A stretch of DNA of 64,000 bases from Prorocentrum cordatum (lineage: Eukaryota; Sar; Dinophyceae; Prorocentrales; Prorocentraceae). Below are positions 44,501 to 55,740 of the stretch, piece by piece. The DNA is taken from positions 429,501 through 493,500 of the forward strand of contig CAUYUJ010014760.1 in assembly GCA_963575745.1 (NCBI GenBank). Reading direction: 5' to 3'. The translations under genes and the position numbers were made by a program. How positions within the stretch are numbered: the first letter of the stretch is position 1; each line of letters opens with the position of its first letter. The notes beneath the pieces are model-generated. The model made no database searches and was not told the origin of the DNA. It saw nothing but the letters and a program-made list of their open reading frames with translations.

Positions 44501-46603
44501 TAATTGGATTCCCATTGGAACCTGCATATTGGATACACGGAATACACGCACTGTGGCGGCGCCGGAAAAAAAGCTGAATTTCCGCCGCCGGCGCCCGGAG
44601 GGCCTCCTGGGCCGATTCTGGGCCCGGGTCTGGGCCGATTCCCGGCATGCCTGGCGTTGCGGGCCCCAACTCATGGGCCGGCTCCCAAACCGAATCCAAA
44701 GCCGGGCTCCAGGACAGCGCCGGCTGGCGCTGGAGAATCGAGATCCACGGCGGCGCCGAAAAAACGCCATTTCAATACGTTCTTTCTTTGGAAATGCTGA
44801 ATTTCTGCTTTCGGCGCCCGAGAAGCCTCCCGGGGCAGACTCCGGAGCTGGGTCTGGGCCGATGCCCTATGGAACCTGCATATTGGATACGCGGAGCAAT
44901 CGCGCTCGATTACTCCGTGTATCCGAAGCAGATTCGAATTGGATTACTAGTCAAACCTGCATATCGGATAAACAAAGTAATCGCACTGGATTGCTCCCTG
45001 TATCCGAGGCAGATTCGCATTGGACTCCGATTGGGCCCTGCATATTGGATACACGGAGTAATCGCACTCGATTGCTCTGTGTATCGGATACACGGAGTAT
45101 ATCCGGATATATTCTCATTTGATTCCGATTGGAGCCTGCATATTGGAAACTCGCAGTAATCGCACTCGATTTCTTCGTGTATCCGAGGCACTCTCGAATT
45201 GGATGCCTATTGGAACCTGCATATTGGATGCACGGAGTAGCCGCACTCGATTACTCCTTGTATCGGACACACGGAAAATCGCATTCGATTGCTCCCTGTA
45301 TCCGAAGCAGATTCAAATTGGATTCCTATTGGAAGCTGCGTTTTGGAAACACGGAATAATCGCACTCGATTGCCCCGTGTATCGGAGGCACGGAATACTC
45401 GCATTCGATTGCTCCGTGCATCCGAGGCAGATTCTACTTGAAACCCTAGTGGAACCTGCATATTCGATACACGGAGTAATCGGACTCGATTACTCCGGTA
45501 CCTGCATATTGGATACACGGAGTAATCGCACTCAAATACTCCCTGCATCCGGGGCGCATTCTAATGTGATTCTAATTGGAAGCTGCATAGTGGATACATA
45601 GAGTAATCGCTGTCAATTACTCCATGTATCCGAGGCAGATTCGAATTGGATTTCTATTGGAACCTGCATACTGGATACACGGAGAAATCGCACTCGATTA
45701 CTCCGTGTACCCGAGGCATATTCCAATTGGATCCCCATTGGAACCTGCATTTTGGATACACGGAATAATCGCACTCGGTTACTCCGCGTATCCGAGGCAG
45801 ATTCAAATTGAATTCCGATCGGAACCTGCATATTGGATACACGGAGTAATCGCATTCGATTACTCGATGTATCCGAAGCAGATTTTCAATGGATTCCTAT
45901 TGGAACCTGCAGCTTGGATACACGCAGCAATCGCACGCGATTGCTCCGTGTACCCGAGGCAGATTCGAATTGGATTCCGATTGGAACCTGCATATTGGAT
46001 ACACGGAGTAATCGAACTCAATTACTCCGTGTACCCGAGGCACATTCTGATTTGATTCTAAGTGGAAACTGCATAGTGGATGCACAGAGTAATCGACGTC
46101 GATTACTCCGTGTATCCGAGGCAGGTTCTATAATTGACTTCCGATTGGAAGCTGCATATTGGATACACGGAGTAATCGCACTCGATTGCTCCGTGTATCC
46201 GAAGCAAGTTCTACTTGGATTACGATTGGAACCTGCAGATTGGATACACGGAGAAATCGAACTCGATTACTCCGTGTATCCGAGGCAGATTCTCAATTGA
46301 TTCCGATTGGAACCTGCATTACACGAAACAATCGCTCTCAAGTGCTCCGTGTATCCAAGGCAGATTCACATTGGATTCCCCTTGGTACCAATATACTGGA
46401 AACACGGAGAAATCGCATCCGATTACTCCGTGCACCCTAAGCAGATTCGAATTGGATTACTACTGGAATCTTTATAAACGATACACGGAGTAATCGCACT
46501 CGACTACCCCGTGTATCGGATACACGGACCGATCGAACTCGATTACCCCGTGTTTTCGATGCAAATTCTAAATGGATTTCTATTGGGGCCTGCATATTGG
46601 ATA
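41590..46603. repeat. 81-bp satellite with 18-bp palindromic arms, about 60 units
   Basis: Each unit holds GGATACACGGAGTAATCG, a four-base centre (usually CACT), and CGATTACTCCGTGTATCC, followed by a ~41-bp linker with GAGGCAGATTCGAATTGG and ATTGGAACCTGCATATT. Units differ by scattered substitutions. The period is a multiple of three, so long open frames arise on both strands. The array is interrupted once at 44,552-44,867. Centromere, heterochromatin or hairpin-RNA roles are possible but not shown. Confidence 0.93.
44552..44867. other. 316-bp insert within the satellite, internally duplicated
   Basis: GC-rich sequence unlike the satellite. Two diverged halves share GCGGCGCCGRAAAAAA, GCTGAATTTC, GGCGCCCG and GGGTCTGGGCCGATKCC. 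Satellite phase resumes right after it. It looks like an insertion; no target duplication is clear. Confidence 0.6.
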
Positions 46604-47040
46604 CTCCAAGGCCCAGCCGAGTTATAAAGGTCACCTGTGGTTGCAAGTTATGTGTAACAGAGCTATAAGTTGCTATAAGCCAGCGATAGCAGGCGATACT
46701 TAGGATAACGAATTAAAAATCGGATAAGCCTGACCATCAAGTTAGCTCGAGTTATAACAGTTCCTAACTTCGCTAACTTTAACGCGCGCGCCGAAAATGC
46801 AAGTTTAAAGCTGAGTTTCGCAAGCGCACCGTCTTCATTTTCACGCGCGCAAGCGCTCAGGGCTGTGAGGTTGCATTTCGCATGCAGAAGATTTCGAAGT
46901 GCATGTTCTTGGTCGTTGTGGAACGGTATTGTATGATTGAATGATTGTTGCCTTGTCTACGTAGAAGATCGAGGTTCAATGCAGTTGGGGTGCATTTCGT
47001 GCAGGGGATATATTGTAATGCGTTGCTCGAAAGATCGGGC
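46604..47040. other. AT-richer spacer after the satellite
   Basis: Contains GCTATAAGTTGCTATAAGCC at 46,663-46,682, similar to the GTTATAAGTAGTTATAGGTT phrase at the left end of the 16-kb element. No gene is identified; a first exon of the next locus could start here. Confidence 0.4.
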
Positions 47041-47043
47041 AAG

Positions 47044-49415
47044 ATGACGGGTCGCGTGGCGATGTTACTCGACAAGTGCAGGCTTCGCATGCGCGGGATC
47101 GCGGATGCATTTGGCAAAGATGACGCGGCGGTTGTGTCGTTGCACGAGCAGACAAATGCATTGCCAGAGCAAATGATGATGACGAGAGAGATAGAGAGAG
47201 AGAGAGCGAGAGAGAGAGAGAGAGAGAAAAACAAACACAAAAAAACATGCACATGCACGCAGACACCGGCAACCGATATGAGGATGGCAGTGCGCCCAAT
47301 GGTGTCACGGACCTCATTTCAAAGATATTCAACAACGGGTTTAGGCACGAGCATTTGTTGATGCCTACATGTGCCGAGTGCCCGCCTCCCAGCGCGGCAG
47401 CATTTGATGCCATCAAGCGGCTCAACGATACGATGGTGGCGGATTCGGCAAAGCAGTTGCCTTCAGACGAAGACAACGGAAAGTTCGTGAGCTTCACATG
47501 CGGCTACACGTCGCAGGGACCCAGGTGCTTTTGGAACAGTGCGCCCATCCCCGAGAAAGAGCCACGCAGGTTTGCGACAATGTCGCAGGACGGCAAGTTT
47601 TCTTCATCGCGGCTCCATAAGGCACAGCGAATATATGCTAGGGCTGTGACGGAGGGAAAAAAGTGGGACGTGTTTAAGCGGGAGTTCATTGACGCCTTCA
47701 AATACATACCGTTCTTGGCCCAAGAGGCTGGCAACGCAGGCCATGGTGTTGCAAAGAGTGAGCCTCGGTTGGAAGTGATGCTGAAGATCGCGGCGGCGGC
47801 GAAGAAGGAGCTGGCAAACGCCCCGCACCTCCAAGTTCCATGGGGCAGCGTGCAGCGCGAAGCCTGCAGGGGGTCTGGTATCTCATATAAGCACGAGATA
47901 CCCGATCTATGCATGTACGTGCAGGAACTGAGTGGTGGCGTCGAGACCCCGTGGGCTCTGTGCGAGCTCCGCGACTTCTGCCGAAACTTGAAGAAGGTCA
48001 ACGTGGTGCGAGGAAATGCGCGCGCGGTCAAAATTGGAACCGAGGGCTCAGCCCCGCTCTTCCGACTTGCCCGCGCGAAGGCACTGAGTTCGGCACCTGC
48101 TAAATATTCGAAAAGCGACGAGCAAATTCTGCTGAGGCCCAGCAACATTGCGTCGCTGACAGCCGATAGGAGCCCAGATCGTAATGCAGGCGGGGGCAGC
48201 GTTGGTGAAAGCGCGACAGATCGCAAGCTAACTTCACATCCCCTACGAGAGCGCCACTTGGAGCACCACGATCGGACTGGCCGGCGCCAGGGTCGTGCAC
48301 TTCGTGTTCAACAAGTCCGACGAGTCCCGAGGCATCAGCCATGCCTGCATCACGAACATCGGCTTCGACAGCTGGCATGCATTGCGCAGCAGCGCTGGCA
48401 AGACAGCGCCTTGTCCTTTCCAACAGAGGCAGACTGCAGCGGCCGCGTCGCCGTCGGAACTGACGCCCGATACCGCAGTGAAGCAATACGACCATCCGGG
48501 CAACTGGGTAAACCAGACTGGAGTGTTGCAGACAAGCTGTTCCAAGATAAGCACTTCCGTGTCGACATCGAAGGAGATGATGTGGTTTATACCACTACCA
48601 GCACTGACGGCGGTAAAGTGACGATCAAGTCTGGCCTCAAGGAGTGCATCAAGGATGCAGAAGATTTCTTGCGAGGCACCTTCGCAGTATGCGATGTCGT
48701 CAAGGACGTCGTCGGCAACTTCGACGCGCGCAGCCCGACCAAACTCATGGACTGGAACTGGAGCGTCGAGGAGGGGGATATCAGGCGAACATTGGACGAG
48801 CTATGCGGCAAGCATGCTACTTGCCTGAAGGACCTCACAGGCGTGGCTTCCCCGATGAAGTACCGTGCTTTGCAGGTCAAGGCGTCGTTCGCTATGGATG
48901 CACTCACCCTCGCCCCACTCACGTCCTCGATCAGTCTGGAAAAGCAGACAGATGACGCGTCGCTTGGCAGCGTCTGCCTGAGGACGCACACGGGCCCAGT
49001 CAAGAAAACCGTGCACAATGTGGCCCTCAAATCACTTCTCAAGACCAAGAAGGACACCCAAACAGCAACTGGCATCGGCGGCCTGAAAAAGCCCACGCCG
49101 CGTGCCGCTGTGTCTTTCTGGCCGATCACAGAGGGCGCGGGGGCGACCGCCAACGTGGCCCTGAAGCATGCGTCGACCAGCATGGGCGTGAAGGTCCCAG
49201 TGCTGGTCAACCGCAAGACCCTCGCCGCTGGCGGCACGCTGCACGCGTCGCGTGAAACGTTGGCCACCTTGTCTGGGGAGCCAGCGAGAGTCGCAACGGG
49301 CAGCGAGCCTAAGAAGAAGGCAGCGCAGAAGGGCTGCGGAGGCATCGGCAAGCGTTGCCATCCGCGGCGCGCGCGCGCAGGGCGGCACCCCTGCAGGGCG
49401 CAGCGGGTGATATGA
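47044..49415 (+). CDS. Unrecognised large protein, probably multi-exon or frameshifted
   Basis: A possible first exon at 47,044 reads MTGRVAMLLDKCRLRMRGIA. A (GA)n tract at 47,183-47,228 then separates it from a long frame with ATG at 47,247. That frame encodes MPTCAECPPPSAAAFDAIKR and SARLHK-like basic segments, then KWDVFKREFIDAFKYIPFLA. From about 48,230 to 48,500 the sensible reading is in another frame (ARVVHFVFNKSDESRGISHA, HDPGNW-like), with an in-frame TAA at 48,229. The original frame then resumes with KLFQDKHFRVDIEGDDVVYT and continues to a basic tail. The protein would be about 720 aa. One Cys-x2-Cys lies near residue 42. No known domain is recognised. Confidence 0.45.
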
Positions 49416-49552
49416 ACCCTCCGCATTTCGATGACCAGCGGCTGTGCGCATGAGGAATTACGTGTGGTCAGATTCAGACGCGTGGTCGCCGTCATATCCC
49501 GTGCCTGGGTTGTGGGTCAGATCATGTGTTTTGCTGTTGCGATAGCATCGCA

Positions 49553-49780
49553 ATGCGCCGCAGCCGCATTGGCCTGGGCGAGAGCCGCCTTAATCCTGCC
49601 CGAGAAGCAATGCCGCCCCATTGCCGAGTGACCGACAGGTTGGCCATCGAGGGCGGGGGTCTCAAGGAGCCGCGGGCGCCGCGGGACATCCTGCTCAGGG
49701 GTGGCATGCCGTGGATCGAGCTCAGCAAGCAGGACGCAAAGCATCATTTATTTGTCGAGCCCCCACATAACAAAACATAA
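49553..49780 (+). CDS. Small hypothetical ORF, 75 aa
   Basis: ATG at 49,553 opens MRRSRIGLGESRLNPAREAM and later LKEPRAPRDILLRGGMPWIE, ending PPHNKT. Composition is protein-like and charged. It could be the last exon of the locus before it. No family is recognised. Confidence 0.3.
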   Translation: MRRSRIGLGESRLNPAREAMPPHCRVTDRLAIEGGGLKEPRAPRDILLRGGMPWIELSKQDAKHHLFVEPPHNKT

Positions 49781-49869
49781 ACAAGACATAGTAATAAGCT
49801 TGACAGCAAACCTGACACCACGTCGATGACAAGCCTCCTACCTTATCGGGCCATCGGGGTGCGCCGCTC

Positions 49870-51764
49870 ATGGACAACAGCTTCTTGTCGGACTTGAAGG
49901 CCATGCGCGACCGCGCAGTGGACCAGCGCACGTGGGAACACTTGAAACCAGACGACCCGTTACTTCAGGACGCCCAGCGGGACAAGATAATTCAGGACCG
50001 CAAGAGGCACATCAACGAGACATCGATGCCAGACTTTGCAACGGTGCATTTCCCTGGCTTCACGCATGCTCCTGAGGGCGACGCCTTTGAGCAGATGGGG
50101 CGCGATGGCGTCGCAATAAAGTGCTTGTTCACTCTACGAGCAGTTCGCACCGTGCATGTTGAATGCACGGCAGATGCGTTGACATATGTACGCTGCGCCG
50201 TCATCAAGGCGGCGCTCGAAGATCGCTGGACCGACGGCCGAAAAAGAAGTCTTTCACGGGCGTGAGCGGGGCGCGGTGCGTCAAGCGTCGCAAGACGGCG
50301 CGCGTCGTCGCGAAGGCATCGGATATGCCGAGTGGGACGAAGAGAATCCAGGCGAAGCCTTCTGAGTGGACCGACGCGTTCGTAACCCAGTGCGCCAACG
50401 AATTGAAGGACTCGGCGGCGCAGCAGGGCCAGGCCGCATTTTACGGCGGTAATGACGGCGACGACGGGCCGTCGCCAGAGAAGGACGGCGGCGACGGACT
50501 GTCGCCTGAGAAGCCGGCAGACAGCGGCGATGCTGATGCCGCGGTTGCCGATCAGGTAGGTATCCCACAAGCCGCTTTGCCGTAGGAATGGGCATATCAA
50601 AGTGAGCATGTTGGGCGGAGGGGGAGCTCGGCGCGCGGTTGATGGAGGGATGAAGGACGCGGGGTGGGTGGGGCTTGGAGCCACCATAAGAGCTAGGGCT
50701 TGTTATCGGAAGGATGGGGGGGGGGGCGCGGTTGACGACGTGGTGTGGAACGCGCGTGTGATATCAGAGAGAGATGCGCTATGAATGCGCGATAGGAGTC
50801 GGGGTGAGTGGGTTTGCACTGCGCGTGCTTGCCACCGGGGCTGTGTTAGTTCATTTTGATTTGCGCGGGCGCGTTCAGCGATGCGGGGCATGAGCGACGC
50901 GGGGCTGGCGTCAGTGCGTGAGAGACGAAAACAATGTTTGCATGTAGCGATGCATCGGTCCATCGGCATGGCGTTGGACGAAATCGATTGGACTACGTCC
51001 CAGTACACTGTGTCTTGTGAATGGATGTAACACTGTGTCTTGTGAACGAATGCATGGATACATGGGGATATGCACACTAGACCTGGTAAGGATGTCAGGT
51101 GCGGGGCTCTCCCGTCGGTCGCCACTTTGGCACATGCGCGCGTTCGCGCTGCGATCGCGCTCGCGGGCGCCCGCGCGGGCGCAACCGCGATCGTCGCTGC
51201 AGCGCCGCGCGCAGCAGCGCCAGCGCAGCCAGCAGGACCACGCGCAGCAGCACCAGCGCGACCAGCAGCACCAGCACGACGCCGCGCCTTGGCCCCTACG
51301 GGCCCCAGCCGCTGAACTGGCGGCCTCCCGCGTTGCCCAACAACGATGATGAGGGGCCCAAGCAGGGTGCGATGCGGCGGAATGCCGCGGCGTCGCTTGC
51401 CCCGGCCAGGGCAGATTCGTCGGGCGCGGAGACGTCGTCGTCGGCGCAGGTGGGGGCACCCTTCGGCGTCTTGCACGCCACGTGCTCGTGACCGCGGCGT
51501 GCTGCAGAGGGCGACGCGCGAGGGGCGCGAGCCAACAACGCGTGCGTCCGTGCACTTGTGGCGCGGGCATGCACGCCCGCGCGCGCGATGGAGGCAGCGC
51601 GCGCGCACCTCGCGGCAGGTGGATTCCCGCCCGAGGAAGCGCGCCTAGCTGAGCACGACCCGACCATCGCGATTGGCAAGTACATCGCCCCAGCTGAGCG
51701 CGGCCCGATTGACGCACCGTACGTCCCCGCGCCTAGCTATGACGATCGTAATGCCGATCGCTAG
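49870..51764 (+). CDS. Three-exon hypothetical gene
   Basis: ATG at 49,870 gives MDNSFLSDLKAMRDRAVDQR. The frame shifts at an A5 run (50,241-50,245), after which KKKSFTGVSGARCVKRRKTA continues to ADAAVADQ. There CAG|GTAGGT at 50,556 is a strong donor. Exon 2 ends at 51,449 (GAETSSSAQ, donor GTGGGGG). Exon 3 begins at 51,594 after ATGGAG and encodes AARAHLAAGGFPPEEARLAE to a stop at 51,764. All three junctions are phase 0, which supports one gene. The start of exon 2 is not fixed but includes PYGPQPLNWRPPALPNNDDE. The product is charged, without known domain or membrane segment. Function unknown. Confidence 0.5.
51183..51290. repeat. CAGCAGCACCAGCGCGAC-type repeats, related to 52,340-52,512
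   Basis: A GC-rich lead-in (GCGATCGTCGCTGCAGCGCC versus GCGATCATCGCTGCGGCGCT) and tandem CAGCAGCACCAGCGCGAC units occur here and again at 52,340-52,512. In both places the repeat ends just before protein-like sequence. Confidence 0.75.
51450..51593 (+). other. GT-AG intron, 144 bp, phase 0
   Basis: Starts GTGGGGGCACC and ends CGCGCGATGGAG; both exons keep one frame when joined. Confidence 0.5.
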
Positions 51765-52510
51765 TGCGCTATGTTACATGTAATTAATGTGCTTTGCAGA
51801 TTTGGTTGCATCTTGCTCGTGCAATCGCCCGCCATCACTGCCCCGCCTGTTGCCGCCATATCATGTTCGCATGATTCAGTCCCCCGCCGGCGCATCTTTC
51901 TGTTGCATTGGATTGGAAAGCGTTGTGCTGCATTGCATTGCGACTCTGATTGCACTCGTACCACGTTGTATATTGGGGCCGCATGCGTATTGGGGTGTCT
52001 GGTGGCATTAGGCCTCTTCGGGGCCTTAGGCGCTCCGGGGTGCATAGGGGCATTATGCGCCCTGTGGTGTCTGGGGAGGCGCCCTGGGAAGTACATGGGC
52101 CTCAGCGTCTTGGGGCGAGCATCTGCGCGACCACGAAGCGCAGTAGCCGCGTGCATTGACGTCTTGGGGTGTCCATGGGGCATTGTGCGACACCGAATCG
52201 CAATCGCCCGCGTTTGGGCGTCTTGGGGGGGGGGGGCTTGGCGCATTGGCGCCATGTCTGTATGCCGTCGGTTGCAATTCTTGCTCAAGCATTCTGCGCT
52301 TGCGAGCCGCGCGGCCCCCCCGGCTCGACGCCCCCGCGTGCGCCCGCGCCCGCGGCCGGCCGCGGGCGCCGCGATCATCGCTGCGGCGCTGCGCGCAGCA
52401 GCACCAGTGCAACCAGCACGACCACGCGCGGCAGCACCAGCGCCACCAGCAGCACCAGCGCGACCAGCAGCGCCGGCGCGACCAGCAGCACCAGCGCGAC
52501 CAGCAGCACC

Positions 52511-54105
52511 ATGGACGCTGTGACTGCGGCCGACTACGTCGTGTTGGCGATGGCGCGGGGCTCGGGCTACATCCCAGATGACGACGATCCTGCTGGGCTG
52601 GAGATGCTCGCCCAGGCGGCGGGGGCGCTCGGGCGGCGGCGGCAGGGGAAGCTCGAGGCGAAGCCGACGGAGGAGGAGAAGCCGACGGAGAAGCCGCCGC
52701 CGCTTGAGCCGACGCCGAAGTGGCGGCAGCCGCCGCCGAAGGCCCCGCGCCCACAAGCGGCGCCTCCCCGGCGCAGCCCCCGCGGGCGATCGCGGTCGCG
52801 ATCGCGGGCGTCGCCGCAGGGCGGCGCCGAGGCGGTGCCCGCGGAGGAGGCGCGCCCAACGAGGGCGGTCGTCATCAGGCGGTGGGCACAGCCCAAGTGG
52901 AGGAGCGGCGCAGCGGACCAGCTGCTCGAGAAGCTGAACATGGCCCCCGCGATGTCGCCGCGGCTGAACACCATGAAGTTCGCCGACGCGTCCGAGGCCG
53001 CCGACGCGGTGGAGGACGGCGACGACGACGACGACAACGACGACAACGACGACGACGACGGCGACGACGACCACAGGACGACAAAGGCTCGGTCGACGAC
53101 CAGACATTCGCCCAGGAGTGCTACAAGAACATCGGCGCCGGCGACAGCTACACTGGCGACGGCCGCACGGGCGACGGCAGCTACGCGGGCGACGGCAGCT
53201 CCAAGGGCGACGGCAGCCACATGGGGCACGGCGGCTACAAGGGCGACGGCAAGGACGGCGGCAACAAGGGCGACGACAGCTACGGCGACAGCGGCTGGGC
53301 CAAGCGCAACAACGACGGCAGCTACAACGACGGCAGCAACGACGACCGCAGCTACGCGCGCTACGAGGGCGACGGCGGCTACAAGCGCGACGGTAGCTAC
53401 ACGGGCGACGGCAGCTACACTAGCGACCGTGGCTACACGGGCGACGGCAGCTACAAAGGCGACGGCGGCTACAAGGGCGGCGGCAACTACGCGGGCGACG
53501 GCGGACGCAAGGGCGACGGCTGCTCCAGGGGCGACAGCAGCTACTACAAGGACGGTGGCTACAAGGGCGGCAGCTCTGGCGGCAGCTACTACGCGGACAG
53601 CGGCGGCTACAAGCGCGACGGAGGCCGCGGCTACGCGGGCGACGGCGGCGACAAGGGCGACAGCCCCGACGGCAGCTACAACGCGGGCGACGGCTACTAC
53701 AGGGACGTCAGCTACTACAGGGGCGGCGGCTACTACAAGCGCGGCAGCTCCGACGGCCGCTACACGGGCGACGACGGCAGCTACACGGGCGACGACGGCA
53801 GCTACATTGGCGACGGCAGCTACACAGGCGACGGCAGCTACACAGGCGACGGCAGCTACGCGGGCGACGACGGGCATGAGCGGCCGACGCCAAGGGACGG
53901 GAAGCACATCTGCTTGGCCAAGTCGCTCGCGCGCACAGAGCTGCTCGACCCCAGCCGCATGAGGGAGCTCGAGAATGAGGACGGGAAGTACATCGAGTGG
54001 AGCAGGCGTGTACCCTGGCGGGACTGGGCCAAGGCGCAGGAGGAGGTGCGCGCGGAGGCGCGCGCGGAGGCGCAGGCCGCATCGGCCGATCCGTCGTTGG
54101 GCTGA
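52511..54105 (+). CDS. Gly-Asp-Gly-Ser-Tyr repeat protein, one frameshift
   Basis: ATG at 52,511 opens MDAVTAADYVVLAMARGSGY, then a Lys/Pro-rich segment, an RSRSRSR patch (RS-like) and a poly-Asp region. Near 53,080 the reading passes from frame 2 to frame 1. It continues DDKGSVDDQTFAQECYKNIG and about 40 repeats of a six-residue unit, YTGDGS, over 240 residues (53,140-53,870). The C-terminus (HICLAKSLARTELLDPSRM, EWSRRVPWRDWAKAQEE) looks like a folded or coiled segment, ending at 54,105. Tyr/Gly/Ser/Asp repeats with an RS patch suggest a low-complexity, possibly RNA-associated or structural protein. No homologue is recognised. Confidence 0.55.
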
Positions 54106-54139
54106 GCCCGTCGAGCGGAGGCTTGTCGCGATGATGTGC

Positions 54140-54172
<33 letters not shown>

Positions 54173-54276
54173 CGTCGTCGTCGTTGCCGTCGTAGTCGTC
54201 GACGCCGCCGTCGTCGCCGCCGCCCCTCGCATCGGGGGGGGGCACGCCAGCGCGCCGAGCCTCTGGAATACCTCCC

Positions 54277-54335
54277 GTCAACGTAGGCGTTGACGCCGCC
54301 AGCCGCCGCCGGCCGCCGTCAACTTAGACGTTGAC
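54277..54335. repeat. Two short hairpins
   Basis: GTCAACGTAGGCGTTGAC at 54,277-54,294 and GTCAACTTAGACGTTGAC at 54,318-54,335 are near-palindromes 24 bp apart, separated by GCCGCC-type sequence. Confidence 0.75.
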
Positions 54336-54417
54336 GCCGCCGTGCCACCGCCAGCTGACGCAGCGCTGCGCGACGGCAGGGCCGTTTGCAGAGGCCGCAG
54401 CCTGTCGCGACACATGT

Positions 54418-54626
54418 GTCGTATGTTGAATTGCAACGTGCGGCAAAGTTGTCGTATGTTGAAATTCAACATGCGACAGGCGCGTCGCATGTTGAAATTC
54501 AAAGTACGACAGATCACACGAATAAAAAACAATAAGAATACTTGTCGTATGCTGAATTTCAACATGCGACAAATGTGTCGCATGTTGAGATTCAGATCCG
54601 TCGTACGTTGAAATTCAACATACGGC
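54418..54626. repeat. Cluster of six 26-27 bp palindromes
   Basis: Copies start at about 54,418, 54,451, 54,484, 54,544, 54,577 and 54,599. The half-sites are GTCGYATGTTGAA and TTCAACATRCGAC. The copy at 54,451 is nearly perfect; others have one to several mismatches. They are distinct from the AGCGG palindromes. Confidence 0.85.
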
Positions 54627-54639
54627 ACTCCACTGTGCC

Positions 54640-55187
54640 AGGCTTGCAGTTGCTCTCAATGGCCCATGCGTTCCCGCGCAATTCAAAATCGCGACCTAGT
54701 GTCGCAATGACCTGACCTATACCTCTTGCGACTGAGCGTCGAATTCGCCGGCTATTAAAAACAGCAGCCCAGCCCGACCCAGACCAACCCAATCAACCCA
54801 ATCACCAACGCCAACCAGCCAACCATAGCCCAACCCGCCAACCCAAACCAACCCAGACCAGCCCAACCAACACAACAAACCCAACCAAACTTTAGCCCAG
54901 CTGCGGACGAGAGTCACACTTGATGCGGGCAGGGCACAGCCTGAAAAAAGGCGTCGCCGAGGCCTTCAAAATGATCGCTTCGCTCAGCCCGAGTGGCGGC
55001 GGCTGATATCAAATTTTTATCTTCGCGACGCGTCGCGAAAAACAAATCCCGGCAAAGCAACCTAAGAGCGATGTGTAGGGGCATATCTGGAAGCATTCCC
55101 CTTAAGATTCAGATGATAATCCAGCTGTAGAATTCTGCTGCTCCCGCAGTCGTAGTCGCATTCGCGATGACAATCGCAGTGGCCTGC
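54640..55187. other. No gene; CCAACC-rich stretch
   Basis: A C/A-rich simple sequence (CCCAACCAAC and relatives) occupies about 54,770-54,900. The rest shows no coding signal. Confidence 0.55.
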
Positions 55188-55342
55188 ATCAGCCTCAGCC
55201 TCAGCCTCAGCCTGCCTCACAATCAGCCTCAGCCTGCCTCAGCCTGCTTCAGCCTGAGCCTCAGTCTGCCTTCAGCCTCGGCCTCGGCCTCAGCCTGCCT
55301 CAGCCTCAGCCTGCCTCAGCCTCAGCCTCAGCCTGCCTCAGC
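55188..55342. repeat. CAGCCT hexamer repeat
   Basis: Tandem CAGCCT units with CAGCCTGC variants over about 155 bp. Confidence 0.9.
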
Positions 55343-55343
55343 A

Positions 55344-55740
55344 TTCAAAATGTGGCCCGGGAATGGAGTTTTGGGAACTCGAAGAACACGAAGTGGCCTG
55401 CAGCTGGCCCCGGGCATTCAAAATCATGCCCAAGAATAAAGTTCTGGGAACTCGAAGACCACGAAGTGGCCTGCAGCTGGCCCCGGGCATTCAAAATCAT
55501 GCCCAGGAATGGGGCTTTGGGAACTCGAAGACCACGAAGTGGCCTACAGTTGGCTCCGGGCATCCAAAATGTGGCCCGGGAATGGAATTCTGGGAACTCG
55601 AAGACCACGAAGTGGCCTACAGTTGGCTCCGGGCATTCAAAATGTACGCCGGGAATAGAGTTCTGGGAACTCGAAGACCACGAAGTGGTTTACAATTGGC
55701 TCCGGGCATCCACAATGTACGCCGGGAATGGAGTTCTAGC
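55344..55740. repeat. 73-bp tandem repeat, about five units
   Basis: GGGAACTCGAAG recurs at 55,373, 55,446, 55,519, 55,592 and 55,665, exactly 73 bp apart. Each unit contains CCACGAAGTGG, a small palindrome, and CCGGGCATTCAAAATG or a close variant. Confidence 0.92.

Noticed and set aside
41590-46603. CRISPR array
   Set aside because: The repeats are palindromic and regularly spaced, but the 41-bp intervals are themselves conserved repeats rather than unique spacers, there are no cas genes, and the setting is eukaryotic.
52567-53907. 446-aa Val/Ala-rich minus-strand protein
   Set aside because: Antisense shadow of the GDGSY repeat gene.
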